A stretch of 64,000 nucleotides of DNA from an uncultured Lachnospiraceae bacterium (GTDB lineage: Bacteria > Bacillota > Clostridia > Lachnospirales > Lachnospiraceae): NCBI GenBank assembly GCA_944384155.1, contig CALWSG010000004.1, positions 24,905-88,904 of the forward strand. Direction: 5' to 3'. How positions within the stretch are numbered: the stretch's first letter is position 1; every line of letters begins with the position of its first letter. This document shows, piece after piece, positions 44,597-53,047 of the stretch. Under the pieces are notes generated by a model. That model did not search any database and was not told the DNA's origin. It was given only the letters and a program-made list of their open reading frames with translations. The position numbers and the translations under genes are program-made.

Positions 44597-45682
44597 ATGA
44601 ACATTTTCAGACAAAAACAAAAAAAATATATTTTTTTGTTTATATTTATATTTTTACTTTTTTTAGCCTGCTTTATTATTTACGGAATACAGACCGGACA
44701 TAACAGCAAAGCTTCTTATTTCTCACATACCGAAACAAGAGAAGCTCTTGGAACCGTTGTGACAATCACGCTTTTTTCCACAGAAGAAAATCCTCTGACG
44801 GAAAAGCAGCTTACAGATATAACTAACGATTTGTTTAATGAGGCAGACAGACTTGAACATATATTTTCCGCAAGGTTAAATGACAGTGAGCTTTCTCTTC
44901 TTAATTCATCTGCCTTTATTAGTCCTGTACAGGTGTCAGAGGAGCTTTTTAATCTTTTTGATATTGCCCTTAATTATTGCAGCTTATCAGAGGGTGCCTT
45001 TGACATATCCATAGGCAGGCTTATAAGCTTATGGAACATAGGAAGCGACCAGCCTTATGTTCCCTCCTCTGATGAAATTTCCTCATACCTTAATCAGGAG
45101 GGCTGGAAAAAAATCAGCCTTGATACGGAAAGCAAAACCATATCCTACGAAGATAATAGTATTTCCGTAGATTTAGGAGGGATTGCAAAGGGCTATATAG
45201 GCGACCGTCTCAAGGACATGGCAGAAAATAAAGGAATCACCTGCGGTTTGCTAAGCCTTGGAGGAAATATTGTTACCATAGGAGAACGCTACACAAAGGA
45301 GGACTGGACCATAGGAATAACCAACCCCGCTTCTCCTGATTCTATTATAGGCTCACTTAAGGTAAGCCATATGTCTGTGGTTACTTCAGGAGATTATGAG
45401 CGTTACTTTGTGGAAAACGGCGTAAAATATCACCATATATTAGACCCTTACACAGGTTATCCATCTAAAAGCGGCATTTCAGCAACTACCATTATAGGCC
45501 CCTCCTCCGCCGTATGTGATGCACTGTCAACTGCCTGCTTTGTCCTTGGCACTGACCGGGGTATGTTACTTATAGAAAGTCTGGAAGATTACGAAGCCGT
45601 CTTTATAGACAGCTCCGGCTCTATATACACTTCTTCGGGAATAAGCAAATACAACTTTACTGCCAATATTAATACAGATTAG
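44597..45682 (+). CDS. apbE: FAD:protein FMN transferase ApbE
   Basis: The 361-residue protein has one N-terminal membrane span (about 11-30) and an extracellular ApbE domain: EALGTVVTITLF, FDISIGRLISLWNIG, SVDLGGIAKGYIGDRL, LLSLGGNIVTIG and HHILDPYTGYP. ApbE enzymes attach FMN to Thr or Ser of partner proteins such as Rnf/Nqr subunits or extracellular FMN-binding proteins. The next two genes, a NusG-II protein and a Gx transporter, are frequent companions in clostridial redox clusters, so an electron-transfer role at the membrane is likely. No FMN-binding partner is in the window. AGAGAGG precedes the ATG. Confidence 0.93.
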   Translation: MNIFRQKQKKYIFLFIFIFLLFLACFIIYGIQTGHNSKASYFSHTETREALGTVVTITLFSTEENPLTEKQLTDITNDLFNEADRLEHIFSARLNDSELSLLNSSAFISPVQVSEELFNLFDIALNYCSLSEGAFDISIGRLISLWNIGSDQPYVPSSDEISSYLNQEGWKKISLDTESKTISYEDNSISVDLGGIAKGYIGDRLKDMAENKGITCGLLSLGGNIVTIGERYTKEDWTIGITNPASPDSIIGSLKVSHMSVVTSGDYERYFVENGVKYHHILDPYTGYPSKSGISATTIIGPSSAVCDALSTACFVLGTDRGMLLIESLEDYEAVFIDSSGSIYTSSGISKYNFTANINTD

Positions 45683-45735
45683 GCCGGTTTGTGAATGTAA
45701 AGCCAGAATGCTTACGCTCCGGAATTGAGGTTTTT

Positions 45736-46128
45736 ATGAAGAATAAAAGAAATGCTATTATTATAACCGCTTTAATAATTTTACTTTTTGCAGTTTCTGT
45801 CTGTGCCATATACCTTATAAAGAAAAATGCAGGCAATGACATATATGCTGCCATATATCAAAATAACAGATTAGTTAAAACCATAGATTTAACAAAGGTA
45901 CAGGAATCCTACTCTTTTACGGTAACAGGTGACAATGGCTGCTATAATGTAATAGAAGTCAGAAACGGCTCTATCGGTATAACAGAATCAAGCTGTCCTG
46001 ACGGTCTGTGTCAGGATATGGGATTTATATCAGACAGCCTTATACCTATAGTCTGTCTGCCAAATCACATTGTAATTAATCTGACAGATGAAACGGGTTC
46101 TGACAATATAGACGGCATATCATATTAA
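45736..46128 (+). CDS. NusG domain II-containing protein
   Basis: The 130-residue protein has an N-terminal membrane span (about 8-28) and an extracellular NusG domain II (about 40-125, TVTGDNGCYNVIEVRNGSIGITESSCPDGLCQDMGFI and PIVCLPNHIVI). The conserved Cys residues in SSCPDGLC and VCLPN are typical for this group. The role is unknown. It is found with ApbE and Gx-type transporters, so it probably works with the same redox system. I chose the ATG at 45736, with TGAGG before it. A start at 45691 would come nine bases after apbE but has no ribosome site. Confidence 0.85.
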   Translation: MKNKRNAIIITALIILLFAVSVCAIYLIKKNAGNDIYAAIYQNNRLVKTIDLTKVQESYSFTVTGDNGCYNVIEVRNGSIGITESSCPDGLCQDMGFISDSLIPIVCLPNHIVINLTDETGSDNIDGISY

Positions 46129-46173
46129 TATAGACCATAAATAAATTACTTATCTTAGAAATGGAGGATTATA

Positions 46174-46677
46174 ATGTCAGATTCACATACTAAAAAGCTT
46201 ACAATTCTTTCTCTCTATACTGCCATTTCCCTGTCCATATTTATGATAGAGGCAGCCCTGCCTGCCCTTGCTCCCATTCCCGGTGTAAAGCTTGGACTTG
46301 CCAATATAATTACTCTTTTAGTACTTGTGAGGTTTTCCTCTAAAGATGCCCTCATTGTCCTTTCATTGAGAATTATTCTTGCCACTCTTCTCGCCGGACA
46401 GGCCGTTTCATTTATATACAGTGTATCCGGAGGCTTACTATGCCTTATTATAATGTCTGCATCAAATAAACTTTTAGGTGGGAAATACATATATCTTACA
46501 AGTATACTCGGTGCAGTGGCACATAATACAGGACAAATCCTCGCCGCATTTTTCGTACTGAGACTGTCAGGTATTCTTGTATATATACCTTATTTAATTA
46601 TAAGCGGCATCATCACAGGACTTTTTACAGGACTGGTATGTCATTTTACATTAAAAAAGCTGCCTAAAATCAATTAA
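46174..46677 (+). CDS. Gx transporter family membrane protein
   Basis: The 167-residue, five- to six-span membrane protein (KKLTILSLYTAISLSIFMIEAALP, PGVKLGLANIITLLVL, SVSGGLLCLIIMS, GAVAHNTGQILAAFFVL). This is the Gx/HepS-component-I family, also related to ECF-type substrate components. It often lies next to NusG-II and ApbE genes and is part of some flavin-based electron-transfer clusters. Its substrate may be a flavin or quinone precursor; this is inference. GGAGG precedes the ATG. Its end overlaps the convergent pncB gene by eight bases. Confidence 0.85.
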   Translation: MSDSHTKKLTILSLYTAISLSIFMIEAALPALAPIPGVKLGLANIITLLVLVRFSSKDALIVLSLRIILATLLAGQAVSFIYSVSGGLLCLIIMSASNKLLGGKYIYLTSILGAVAHNTGQILAAFFVLRLSGILVYIPYLIISGIITGLFTGLVCHFTLKKLPKIN

Positions 46678-48130
46678 TTCCCTTGCCTCTCTCGTCGAGA
46701 AGCTTTTTCTTCATGGCATACAGCCTGTCTGACAAATCTACATATACCTTGTGAGGATTTACAAGACGCCTTGTTTCGTCCCACAGTGTATCAAGCTCTT
46801 TTGTACAATACTCCTTTATCTTTTCCACATCAGGGGACTCATACACACATATTCCCTTCTCAAAAACAGGCACCATAAGCTCTCTCACAGCGTATGTTCC
46901 TGCCTTAAGATTTGTTTTTTTCCATGTTTCCAAAGGGTCGAATATAAGCAGGTCTTTACCTTCATCTATTTTTTCATCTTCCAGGGCAATAAGATCTGCC
47001 TTTATTTTACCTGTTTCCTTTTCATACAGACGAAATACCTTTTTATTTCCCGGATTCGTTATTTTTTCCGTGTTTTCCGAAAGCTTTATCTTTGGAATAA
47101 ATTCTTTGGTATCGTTATCCATTATGGCAGCCATCTTATAAACTCCTCCAAAGGAAGGGCAGTCACTTGAGGTTATAAGATTTGTTCCCACACCCCATGA
47201 GGTAATTTTTGCTCCCTGCGTCTTTAGGCTGTCGATAAGATATTCATCAAGGTCACTTGATGCAGATATAACAGCGTCAAAATAACCTGCATCATCTAAC
47301 ATTTTTCTTGCTTTTTTAGACAGATATGCAAGGTCACCGCTGTCAAGCCTTATGCCGTAAAATGCCGGTTTCTTCCCTGCGGCCTTAAGTTCATCAAACA
47401 CTCTTATGGCATTTGGCACACCTGAGCGAAGTGTATCATATGTGTCCACAAGTAAAAGACAGGCATCGGGATAAAGGTCTGCATATGTCTTAAATGCCGT
47501 ATATTCATCCTTAAAGCTCATTACCCAGCTATGAGCGTGTGTTCCCTTTAGCGGCACATTCCACATCTTTCCCGTAAGCACGCAGGAAGTTCCCACACAG
47601 CCTCCTATCACGGCTGCCCTTGCACCATATACACCTGCATCAGGTCCCTGTGCCCTTCTCAAGCCAAACTCCATTACGCCATCACCCTTTGCCGCATATA
47701 CTACCCTTGATGCCTTTGTTGCTATAAGACTCTGATGGTTTACTATATTTAACAGTGCCGTTTCCACCAGCTGTGCCTCCATAATAGGAGCAACCACCTT
47801 AATAAGAGGCTCCTTTGGAAATACCACTGTTCCCTCCGGCATAGCATATATATCCCCGGAAAAGTGAAATGCACTTAAGTAGTTTAAAAAATCCTCCTCA
47901 AAAATCCCAAGTCCTCTTAAATAATCTATCTCCTCATAGGAAAATTTAAGATTTTTTATATACTCAATAACCTGCTCCAGTCCGCAGGCTATAGCATATC
48001 CGCTTCCACACGGATTTTTTCTGTAAAACACATCAAATACAACCACTTCATTTGAATTACTTTTAAAATATCCCTGCATCATTGTAAGCTCATATAAATC
48101 AGTGAGCAGAGTCAGACTATTTTCTTTCAT
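46670..48130 (-). CDS. pncB: Nicotinate phosphoribosyltransferase
   Basis: The 486-residue enzyme has TDLYELTMMQGYF at the N-terminus, MEFGLRRAQGPDAG with catalytic-site residues, GTHAHSWVMSF carrying the conserved His, and YGIRLDSGDLAYLSKKAR. It makes nicotinate mononucleotide from nicotinate and PRPP, the salvage entry to NAD. It overlaps the membrane-protein gene upstream by 14 bases, so it may be cotranscribed with it. It is convergent with the Gx transporter gene. Confidence 0.96.
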   Translation of the reverse strand: MKENSLTLLTDLYELTMMQGYFKSNSNEVVVFDVFYRKNPCGSGYAIACGLEQVIEYIKNLKFSYEEIDYLRGLGIFEEDFLNYLSAFHFSGDIYAMPEGTVVFPKEPLIKVVAPIMEAQLVETALLNIVNHQSLIATKASRVVYAAKGDGVMEFGLRRAQGPDAGVYGARAAVIGGCVGTSCVLTGKMWNVPLKGTHAHSWVMSFKDEYTAFKTYADLYPDACLLLVDTYDTLRSGVPNAIRVFDELKAAGKKPAFYGIRLDSGDLAYLSKKARKMLDDAGYFDAVISASSDLDEYLIDSLKTQGAKITSWGVGTNLITSSDCPSFGGVYKMAAIMDNDTKEFIPKIKLSENTEKITNPGNKKVFRLYEKETGKIKADLIALEDEKIDEGKDLLIFDPLETWKKTNLKAGTYAVRELMVPVFEKGICVYESPDVEKIKEYCTKELDTLWDETRRLVNPHKVYVDLSDRLYAMKKKLLDERGKGIN

Positions 48131-48812
48131 TTTCCTCTATTTCCTCCCTGTCCGCAAACATTTCAACCTGTCCTAAGTAAATACACATCTTGACAATATA
48201 ATATAATACTGCACATAAACCGGCGATTGTAACAACTACATACAATATATGGGAAAAATACCAGTCTGCTCTCGTAAACAAATAAAGTATCTTTCCTATT
48301 ATAAGGCAAATGCCATAAAGCTCCGCACCAAATCTTAAGTCTTTTCCTACCTGCATATACTTATAGTTATCTATTTTTTTTGTACATATACCTGTCAGGG
48401 CATACATTACCGAAATTACTGCCACAACCTGCAAAAGATGAAGCACTATAACAGGTACACACAAATCTTCAACATCAAGCATCATAGGGATAAACATTTC
48501 CACAAGATTGGCAATTATTCCTATAACAGACATTATAATTCCTCTTGTGCTTATACTGCTTTTCCCTAGGCAAATAAATCCGGCAGCTATAAGTACGTAA
48601 CCTAACGGATTAAAAAATATATCTATGGACAGATGACCTCCGACATAAGACGTTACAAACTGAGTTATGACATACATTGATACTCCCTCATTTTCTCCCA
48701 TAACAAATCCGTAACTTACACCTGTATCTATCTTCCATTCCAATGCTACTATGGCAAGACCTATAAGCATAATGTATACTGCATATTTTTTTCTTACACT
48801 GTTTTTCTGCAT
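48117..48812 (-). CDS. Integral membrane protein of unknown function (paralogue 1)
   Basis: I do not recognise a family. The 231-residue protein has about six spans, starting with YAVYIMLIGLAIVALEWKI, then an exported loop and HLSIDIFFNPLGYVLIAAGF. It ends with a charged tail (DREEIEENERK). The next gene upstream has the same plan, one span, an exported loop, an acidic LDI-type motif before the second span and an even set of spans, so they look like distant tandem paralogues. It overlaps pncB by 14 bases. A transporter or sensor role is possible, but nothing shows it. Confidence 0.75.
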   Translation of the reverse strand: MQKNSVRKKYAVYIMLIGLAIVALEWKIDTGVSYGFVMGENEGVSMYVITQFVTSYVGGHLSIDIFFNPLGYVLIAAGFICLGKSSISTRGIIMSVIGIIANLVEMFIPMMLDVEDLCVPVIVLHLLQVVAVISVMYALTGICTKKIDNYKYMQVGKDLRFGAELYGICLIIGKILYLFTRADWYFSHILYVVVTIAGLCAVLYYIVKMCIYLGQVEMFADREEIEENERK

Positions 48813-48837
48813 ATCCCTTATTCAAACCTTAAACGGC

Positions 48838-49548
48838 TTAATCCTCCAATGTTTTTTCCTTAACTATAAAATCACTGTCCCTTATTACAAAATAATAAAA
48901 CAGCAGGCTTACTGCAAGCTGAAGCACCTCATATACTACTAAAAGTGCCGGATTTATAGTAGCTATCCATCGTATTACACAGACAACTGCATTTAACACT
49001 ACCATTCCAAACCATGATATGGCTATTGCCTTTCTTGATGAGCGATGCTCATATCCTGACAATGTATCACATACGGCACATACAAACACATATCCCACTA
49101 TAACCTCCGCACCATACATTGCTATGGCAAGCCAAAAGCTCATATATGATAATACCATTCCATTAAAGAAAAACGGCATTACATGAATAAACGTATATAA
49201 TCCTACTGAAAACCATGCCATCATTGATGCCACTGAAAATAGTCTGCTGAATTTATCCATCTTCTTTAAAAATATTGCCAGTATAATAAATCCCAAAACA
49301 TCAGGAACAATATCAAGTGTGAGCTGATAGTAAACATCTCCCGTATAAAACTCGTCCATATCACAGCCTGCACCATAATTATAATTTAAAGAATATACCT
49401 GAAACTCAAGATTATATGCCGTGTCCGTTTTATATGCCGGATATGGATTAAAGCCTCCAAGTGAAATATTCTGGTCAAACATTACTATAAAAAAGCCTAT
49501 TATAACCCACAGCAGCAACCACTTTTCCTTACTGATATTTTTCAACAT
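48838..49548 (-). CDS. Integral membrane protein of unknown function (paralogue 2)
   Basis: I do not recognise a family. The 236-residue protein has about six spans: KWLLLWVIIGFFIVMFDQ, a long exported loop rich in Tyr and Asp (about 30-75), then YQLTLDIVPDVLGFIILAIFL and further spans to a short polar tail. The plan resembles the downstream neighbour at 48117-48812. The exported loop in this copy is longer and contains one Cys. It lies 25 bases before the next gene, so the two are probably cotranscribed. The ribosome site is weak (AAAGG, 11 bases away). Confidence 0.75.
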   Translation of the reverse strand: MLKNISKEKWLLLWVIIGFFIVMFDQNISLGGFNPYPAYKTDTAYNLEFQVYSLNYNYGAGCDMDEFYTGDVYYQLTLDIVPDVLGFIILAIFLKKMDKFSRLFSVASMMAWFSVGLYTFIHVMPFFFNGMVLSYMSFWLAIAMYGAEVIVGYVFVCAVCDTLSGYEHRSSRKAIAISWFGMVVLNAVVCVIRWIATINPALLVVYEVLQLAVSLLFYYFVIRDSDFIVKEKTLED

Positions 49549-49620
49549 AGCTTACCAAACCTTTCTTAATTAAAATATCCATGATTGGTCTTTTGGACCT
49601 CTCAATGAAGCATAATAAGC

Positions 49621-49656
49621 AAAAAACGCCTATTGCACCCTTACTGCAATAAGCGT
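49621..49656 (-). terminator. Terminator after the small membrane-anchored protein gene
   Basis: On the minus strand ACGCTTATTGCA/TGCAATAGGCGT with a 7-base loop, then TTTTTT. It separates this gene from the membrane-protein pair downstream. Confidence 0.85.
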
Positions 49657-49661
49657 CCTTT

Positions 49662-50135
49662 CTATTTCCCCATTTTTTTAGCTTCCTTTGCCTTCCTCTT
49701 TGCTTCTTTTTTCTCAAGTTTTTCCTGAGCCTTACGCTTCTTTGGATCAGTCTCCACAATAGGACCTCTTATTCTCTTTGCAGCAGTAACATATATACCG
49801 CTTACTGTAGCCTTAACCTCCTGCTTAGGTGCCAGTGTATGAAACACTTTTTGATCACAGATAAGAGACATTACCCTTGGTCCTACTTTTACCTTAAGTA
49901 TAGGAAGCTTTGCACGTCTCATATATTTAGGCGTCTGGTCTACCACTACCTTGGGAAGACCTGCCTCCGTTATCTTCATCATTTTCTTATCTATAATAAA
50001 GAAATTCATGGACTGTGCTGCCGCATCTATGGAAGCCTGCTGTGCCTCCTGCTTTTTTTGCAGCCTTTTTCCAAGTATAAATAATATAATTAATATAACC
50101 GCCAGTATGGCCAATATTATTAACAGTATTTTCAA
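49662..50135 (-). CDS. Membrane-anchored conserved protein of unknown function
   Basis: The protein has about 157 residues, with one N-terminal span (LKILLIILAILAVILIILFILG) and a basic cytoplasmic part. A conserved-looking block is SMNFFIIDKKMMKITEAGLPK and VMSLICDQKVFHTLAPKQEVKATVSGIYV. The C-terminus is a Lys/Glu/Ala helix. I do not know a function. It reads like a small family restricted to Lachnospiraceae relatives. The start is probably the TTG at 50135 with GGAGG eight bases before it. An ATG at 50150 would include the ribosome site and has none of its own. Confidence 0.7.
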   Translation of the reverse strand: MKILLIILAILAVILIILFILGKRLQKKQEAQQASIDAAAQSMNFFIIDKKMMKITEAGLPKVVVDQTPKYMRRAKLPILKVKVGPRVMSLICDQKVFHTLAPKQEVKATVSGIYVTAAKRIRGPIVETDPKKRKAQEKLEKKEAKRKAKEAKKMGK

Positions 50136-50193
50136 AACAGTTACCTCCATAAGTAAATTGATAATTATTTATTTTATCATTATATCATGTAAT

Positions 50194-50928
50194 TTACAAT
50201 AAATTTTTATTATTTTCAACCATAGCCTTTACCTTGTCATGTGCATATGCTCCCAAATGTTTTTTCTGCTCCTTTTCCAGAGTGTCAATATATATAGGCT
50301 CTCCAAACTCTATAACAGCCTTTGCCCTTTTTACTCTCGGAAACTGGTCTTCAAATATTGCACTCGTATTATTAAATGCCACAGGAACTATAGGTACCTT
50401 GGCTTTCTCTGCCATCTTAAAGCTTCCCTCATGGAACTCCTTCATGCCATCATCAGTTTCTCCTCTGGTGCCTTCCGGAAATATAAACACAGATACACCA
50501 TTTTTTAACAGGTCTATTCCCTGCAGTATGGTTTTCATTCCCTCCTTTATATTGTCTCTGTCAATGAACAGACAATGCATTCTCTTCATCCAGCCTGCCA
50601 ATATAGGGATTTTCTTTATCTCCTTCTTAGATACAAAGCCACATAAAGGTATTACATTCATATATCCTATAACTATATCAAAATAGCTTCTGTGATTTGC
50701 CACATATAAAACTGCCGTATCCCTAGGTATTCTCTCCCTTCCCTTGACGGTAACATCTGCTCCTGATATAAAAAGTATTGTCTTAAAGCCCCATATAACT
50801 ATGGCAAAGCTCATTCTATCCTTAAGATTCCTGTTAAAAATTCCCACTACCGCAAGAAATGCAAATATCAAAAGGCTTACTATAAAGTATATAATCAAAA
50901 ACAATCCTATGAGTAATATTCTTATCAT
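50194..50928 (-). CDS. plsC: 1-acyl-glycerol-3-phosphate acyltransferase PlsC
   Basis: The 244-residue enzyme has an N-terminal membrane region (about 1-35) and the acyltransferase motifs NHRSYFD (NHxxxxD type), FIDRDN, FPEGTRGETDDGMKEFHEGS and VPIVPVAFNNT. It makes phosphatidic acid at the inner membrane face. The ATG at 50928 with GAGGAAAAG before it is preferred. A GTG at 50979 overlaps the end of the DUF1934 gene. It is in a run with the DUF1934 gene and murI. Confidence 0.93.
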   Translation of the reverse strand: MIRILLIGLFLIIYFIVSLLIFAFLAVVGIFNRNLKDRMSFAIVIWGFKTILFISGADVTVKGRERIPRDTAVLYVANHRSYFDIVIGYMNVIPLCGFVSKKEIKKIPILAGWMKRMHCLFIDRDNIKEGMKTILQGIDLLKNGVSVFIFPEGTRGETDDGMKEFHEGSFKMAEKAKVPIVPVAFNNTSAIFEDQFPRVKRAKAVIEFGEPIYIDTLEKEQKKHLGAYAHDKVKAMVENNKNLL

Positions 50929-50968
50929 GTTCTCTTTTCCTCTTTTCCGTATCTGTCTACTGTATGTT

Positions 50969-51427
50969 TTACCCTTCACTTAAGGATTCCATACAGGATT
51001 TTGACCTTATCTTCATTTCTATTTTATTATCGGAAACATGTTCATAATTCATCTCAAGGGAATATTCTATCTTTACGTTTATTTCGTCCTGATAATGATT
51101 TATAATTATGTTTTTAGACTGAAAACCCATAACAAAGCTTCCGTATGATGTTTCATAGCAGGATATATTATTTTTGTTTCTCTCGAATATAAGATGAGCT
51201 CCTATTCCTCCCTTTTTTATAAGCTCCACTCTTGGCTCAGCCTTATCATTGCTGATTTTAAGCACATTAGTAACGGTTTCACTGCCATCAGCATAAGAAT
51301 CCTCATACATTATGTAATGCTTATCATTTTTGTAATAATATGTGCCGGGACTGATAAATTCAATAGAATTGTCGTCATCTTTTACAAACTGCATCCCATT
51401 AACAGATACTAGAACTTCCTTTTCCAT
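50969..51427 (-). CDS. DUF1934 (YwiB-like) beta-barrel protein
   Basis: The 152-residue protein is almost all beta strands (EVLVSVNGMQFVKDDDNSIEFISPGTYYYKNDKHYIMYEDS, then TNVLKISND and GSFVMGFQSKNIIINHY). This is the DUF1934 pattern, a calycin-like barrel of unknown role that is widespread in Firmicutes and often near argS or wall genes. It lies between murI and plsC. The start at 51427 has GGAGG five bases upstream. Confidence 0.85.
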   Translation of the reverse strand: MEKEVLVSVNGMQFVKDDDNSIEFISPGTYYYKNDKHYIMYEDSYADGSETVTNVLKISNDKAEPRVELIKKGGIGAHLIFERNKNNISCYETSYGSFVMGFQSKNIIINHYQDEINVKIEYSLEMNYEHVSDNKIEMKIRSKSCMESLSEG

Positions 51428-51460
51428 TTTCTCCTCCATGTTATATGCCTTTTATAAATA

Positions 51461-52288
51461 TTAGTATTCTTCTATGTTTACCTGAGTTGCCGTTTCCACC
51501 TCCACAGGCATAATGGAGTTAGCAAAATCAACAAACTTTCTAGGTGCATCACTGACATAAAAATCATACATTTCACTCTTTGGTATCAAATCCTCAGGTG
51601 ACGATATATTATTTTCGTCCAGCAGCCTTTTAAGGCTGTTTGCCGTCTCGTATGCAGGATTCACCAGGAATACATTTTCTCCCATTGTTTTCATTATTGT
51701 ACTGCGAAGTAAAGGATAATGGGTACAGCCCATAATAAGGGTATCTATATCCCTGTCCTTAAACTCATTTAAGTATCTGCATGCAACCTCGTCAGTTACC
51801 CTGTCATGAAGCCAGCCCTCCTCAACCAAAGGCACAAACAGAGGACATGGCTTGCCAAGCACTATTGCTTCCCTGTCATACTCATGTATCACCTCTGTAT
51901 ATATTGCGCTTCTTATTGTACCTTCCGTTCCTATTACTCCTATCCTCTTTGTCTTAGTGTTCTCCACCGCTGCCTTGGCACCCGGCTTTATCACTCCTAT
52001 TATGGGAATATCAAACTCACTTATAAGGTCTTCCAAGGCAAAAGCACTGGCAGTATTACAGGCAACAACTATTGCCTTTACATCTTTCGTCAAAAGAAAC
52101 CTGACTATCTGCCTTGAATACCTTTTTACTGTATCCTTTGACTTGCTTCCGTAAGGAACTCTTGCAGTATCTCCAAAATAAACTATTCTCTCATTGGGAA
52201 TCTGCCTTATTATTTCCCTTGCAACAGTAAGTCCTCCTACCCCTGAATCAAACACTCCTATAGGTGCTGATGCTTTTGTTTCAAACAT
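51461..52288 (-). CDS. murI: Glutamate racemase
   Basis: The 275-residue enzyme has IGVFDSGVGGLTVAREI, VYFGDTARVPYGSKS, VVACNTASAFALE with the first catalytic Cys, and IMGCTHYPLLRSTI with the second. It supplies D-glutamate for peptidoglycan. The gene leads the murI-DUF1934-plsC run and is divergent from spoIIR. AGGAGA precedes the ATG. Confidence 0.97.
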   Translation of the reverse strand: MFETKASAPIGVFDSGVGGLTVAREIIRQIPNERIVYFGDTARVPYGSKSKDTVKRYSRQIVRFLLTKDVKAIVVACNTASAFALEDLISEFDIPIIGVIKPGAKAAVENTKTKRIGVIGTEGTIRSAIYTEVIHEYDREAIVLGKPCPLFVPLVEEGWLHDRVTDEVACRYLNEFKDRDIDTLIMGCTHYPLLRSTIMKTMGENVFLVNPAYETANSLKRLLDENNISSPEDLIPKSEMYDFYVSDAPRKFVDFANSIMPVEVETATQVNIEEY

Positions 52289-52355
52289 AAATATCTCCTA
52301 TTTTTTCAGACTTATTCTAATTCTACTCTGAATACAAATTTTTTTCAATAGATAT

Positions 52356-52383
52356 GTATAAAAAAGTAATACGGGGAGATACT
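52356..52383 (+). promoter_or_regulatory. Sigma-F-type promoter of spoIIR
   Basis: GTATA at 52356-52360, 14 bases, GGAGATACT at 52375-52383. This matches GYATA and GGnnAnAHT fully and uses the same 14-base spacer as spoIIQ. spoIIR is the first forespore gene in Bacillus. Confidence 0.7.
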
Positions 52384-52426
52384 GTAATTACACCCGGGAA
52401 GTTATCCGAAAGGAACATTACATATT

Positions 52427-53047
52427 ATGAGCAAATTAAAATTATTACTTATCTCTGCCGTTATAGGGCTGTTAGGAACATTTCTTTTTAACGGTGTAAC
52501 CGATGATGAAGAACTGCAAAAGGATATTGCTGAAAAAATACTGAGATTTCATGTTATAGCAAACAGTAATCTGGACGAAGACCAGGCTCTTAAGCTAAAG
52601 GTTAAGGACGCAGTGGTGGATTATATCGCTCCTTACCTTACAGAAACCATGTCTCTTGACGAGACAAAGTCTGTTATAAACAGCCACAAGGATAATATTC
52701 TTGCCGTGGCAAATAATGTGGTAAGGGAAAACGGATATGATTATAATGTCACAGCCTCCATAACCACCTGCTACTTTCCAATAAAATCATATGGTGACAT
52801 AACTCTGCCTGCCGGTGACTACGAGGCATTCAGAATAGAAATAGGAGAAGCCTCCGGCAAAAACTGGTGGTGCATATTATATCCTCCCCTTTGCTTTGTT
52901 GACGTGTCATACGGCATAGTTCCCGACAGCTCCAAGCTTCTTCTGCAAAACATTCTTGATGAGCAGGAGTACAATGCAATAACCGAAGCTTCGGACACGG
53001 AATACAGCTTTAGATTTCTTACTTTTCTGAAGAGTCTGTTCCGGTAG
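52427..53047 (+). CDS. spoIIR: Stage II sporulation protein R
   Basis: The 206-residue protein has an N-terminal signal span (about 4-22) and the SpoIIR domain: KILRFHVIANSNLDEDQALKLKVKDAVVDYI, YFPIKSYGDITLPAGDYEAFRIEIGEASGKNWWCILYPPLCFVD. SpoIIR is secreted by the forespore and triggers SpoIIGA to process sigma-E in the mother cell. It is of normal length. AAAGGAAC precedes the ATG. Its last 29 bases overlap the convergent gerAB gene. Confidence 0.95.
   Translation: MSKLKLLLISAVIGLLGTFLFNGVTDDEELQKDIAEKILRFHVIANSNLDEDQALKLKVKDAVVDYIAPYLTETMSLDETKSVINSHKDNILAVANNVVRENGYDYNVTASITTCYFPIKSYGDITLPAGDYEAFRIEIGEASGKNWWCILYPPLCFVDVSYGIVPDSSKLLLQNILDEQEYNAITEASDTEYSFRFLTFLKSLFR

Noticed and set aside
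49529..49759. Minus-strand frame of 76 codons between the membrane protein and the small anchored protein
   Set aside because: It runs through the terminator at 49621-49656 and overlaps better genes in another frame.
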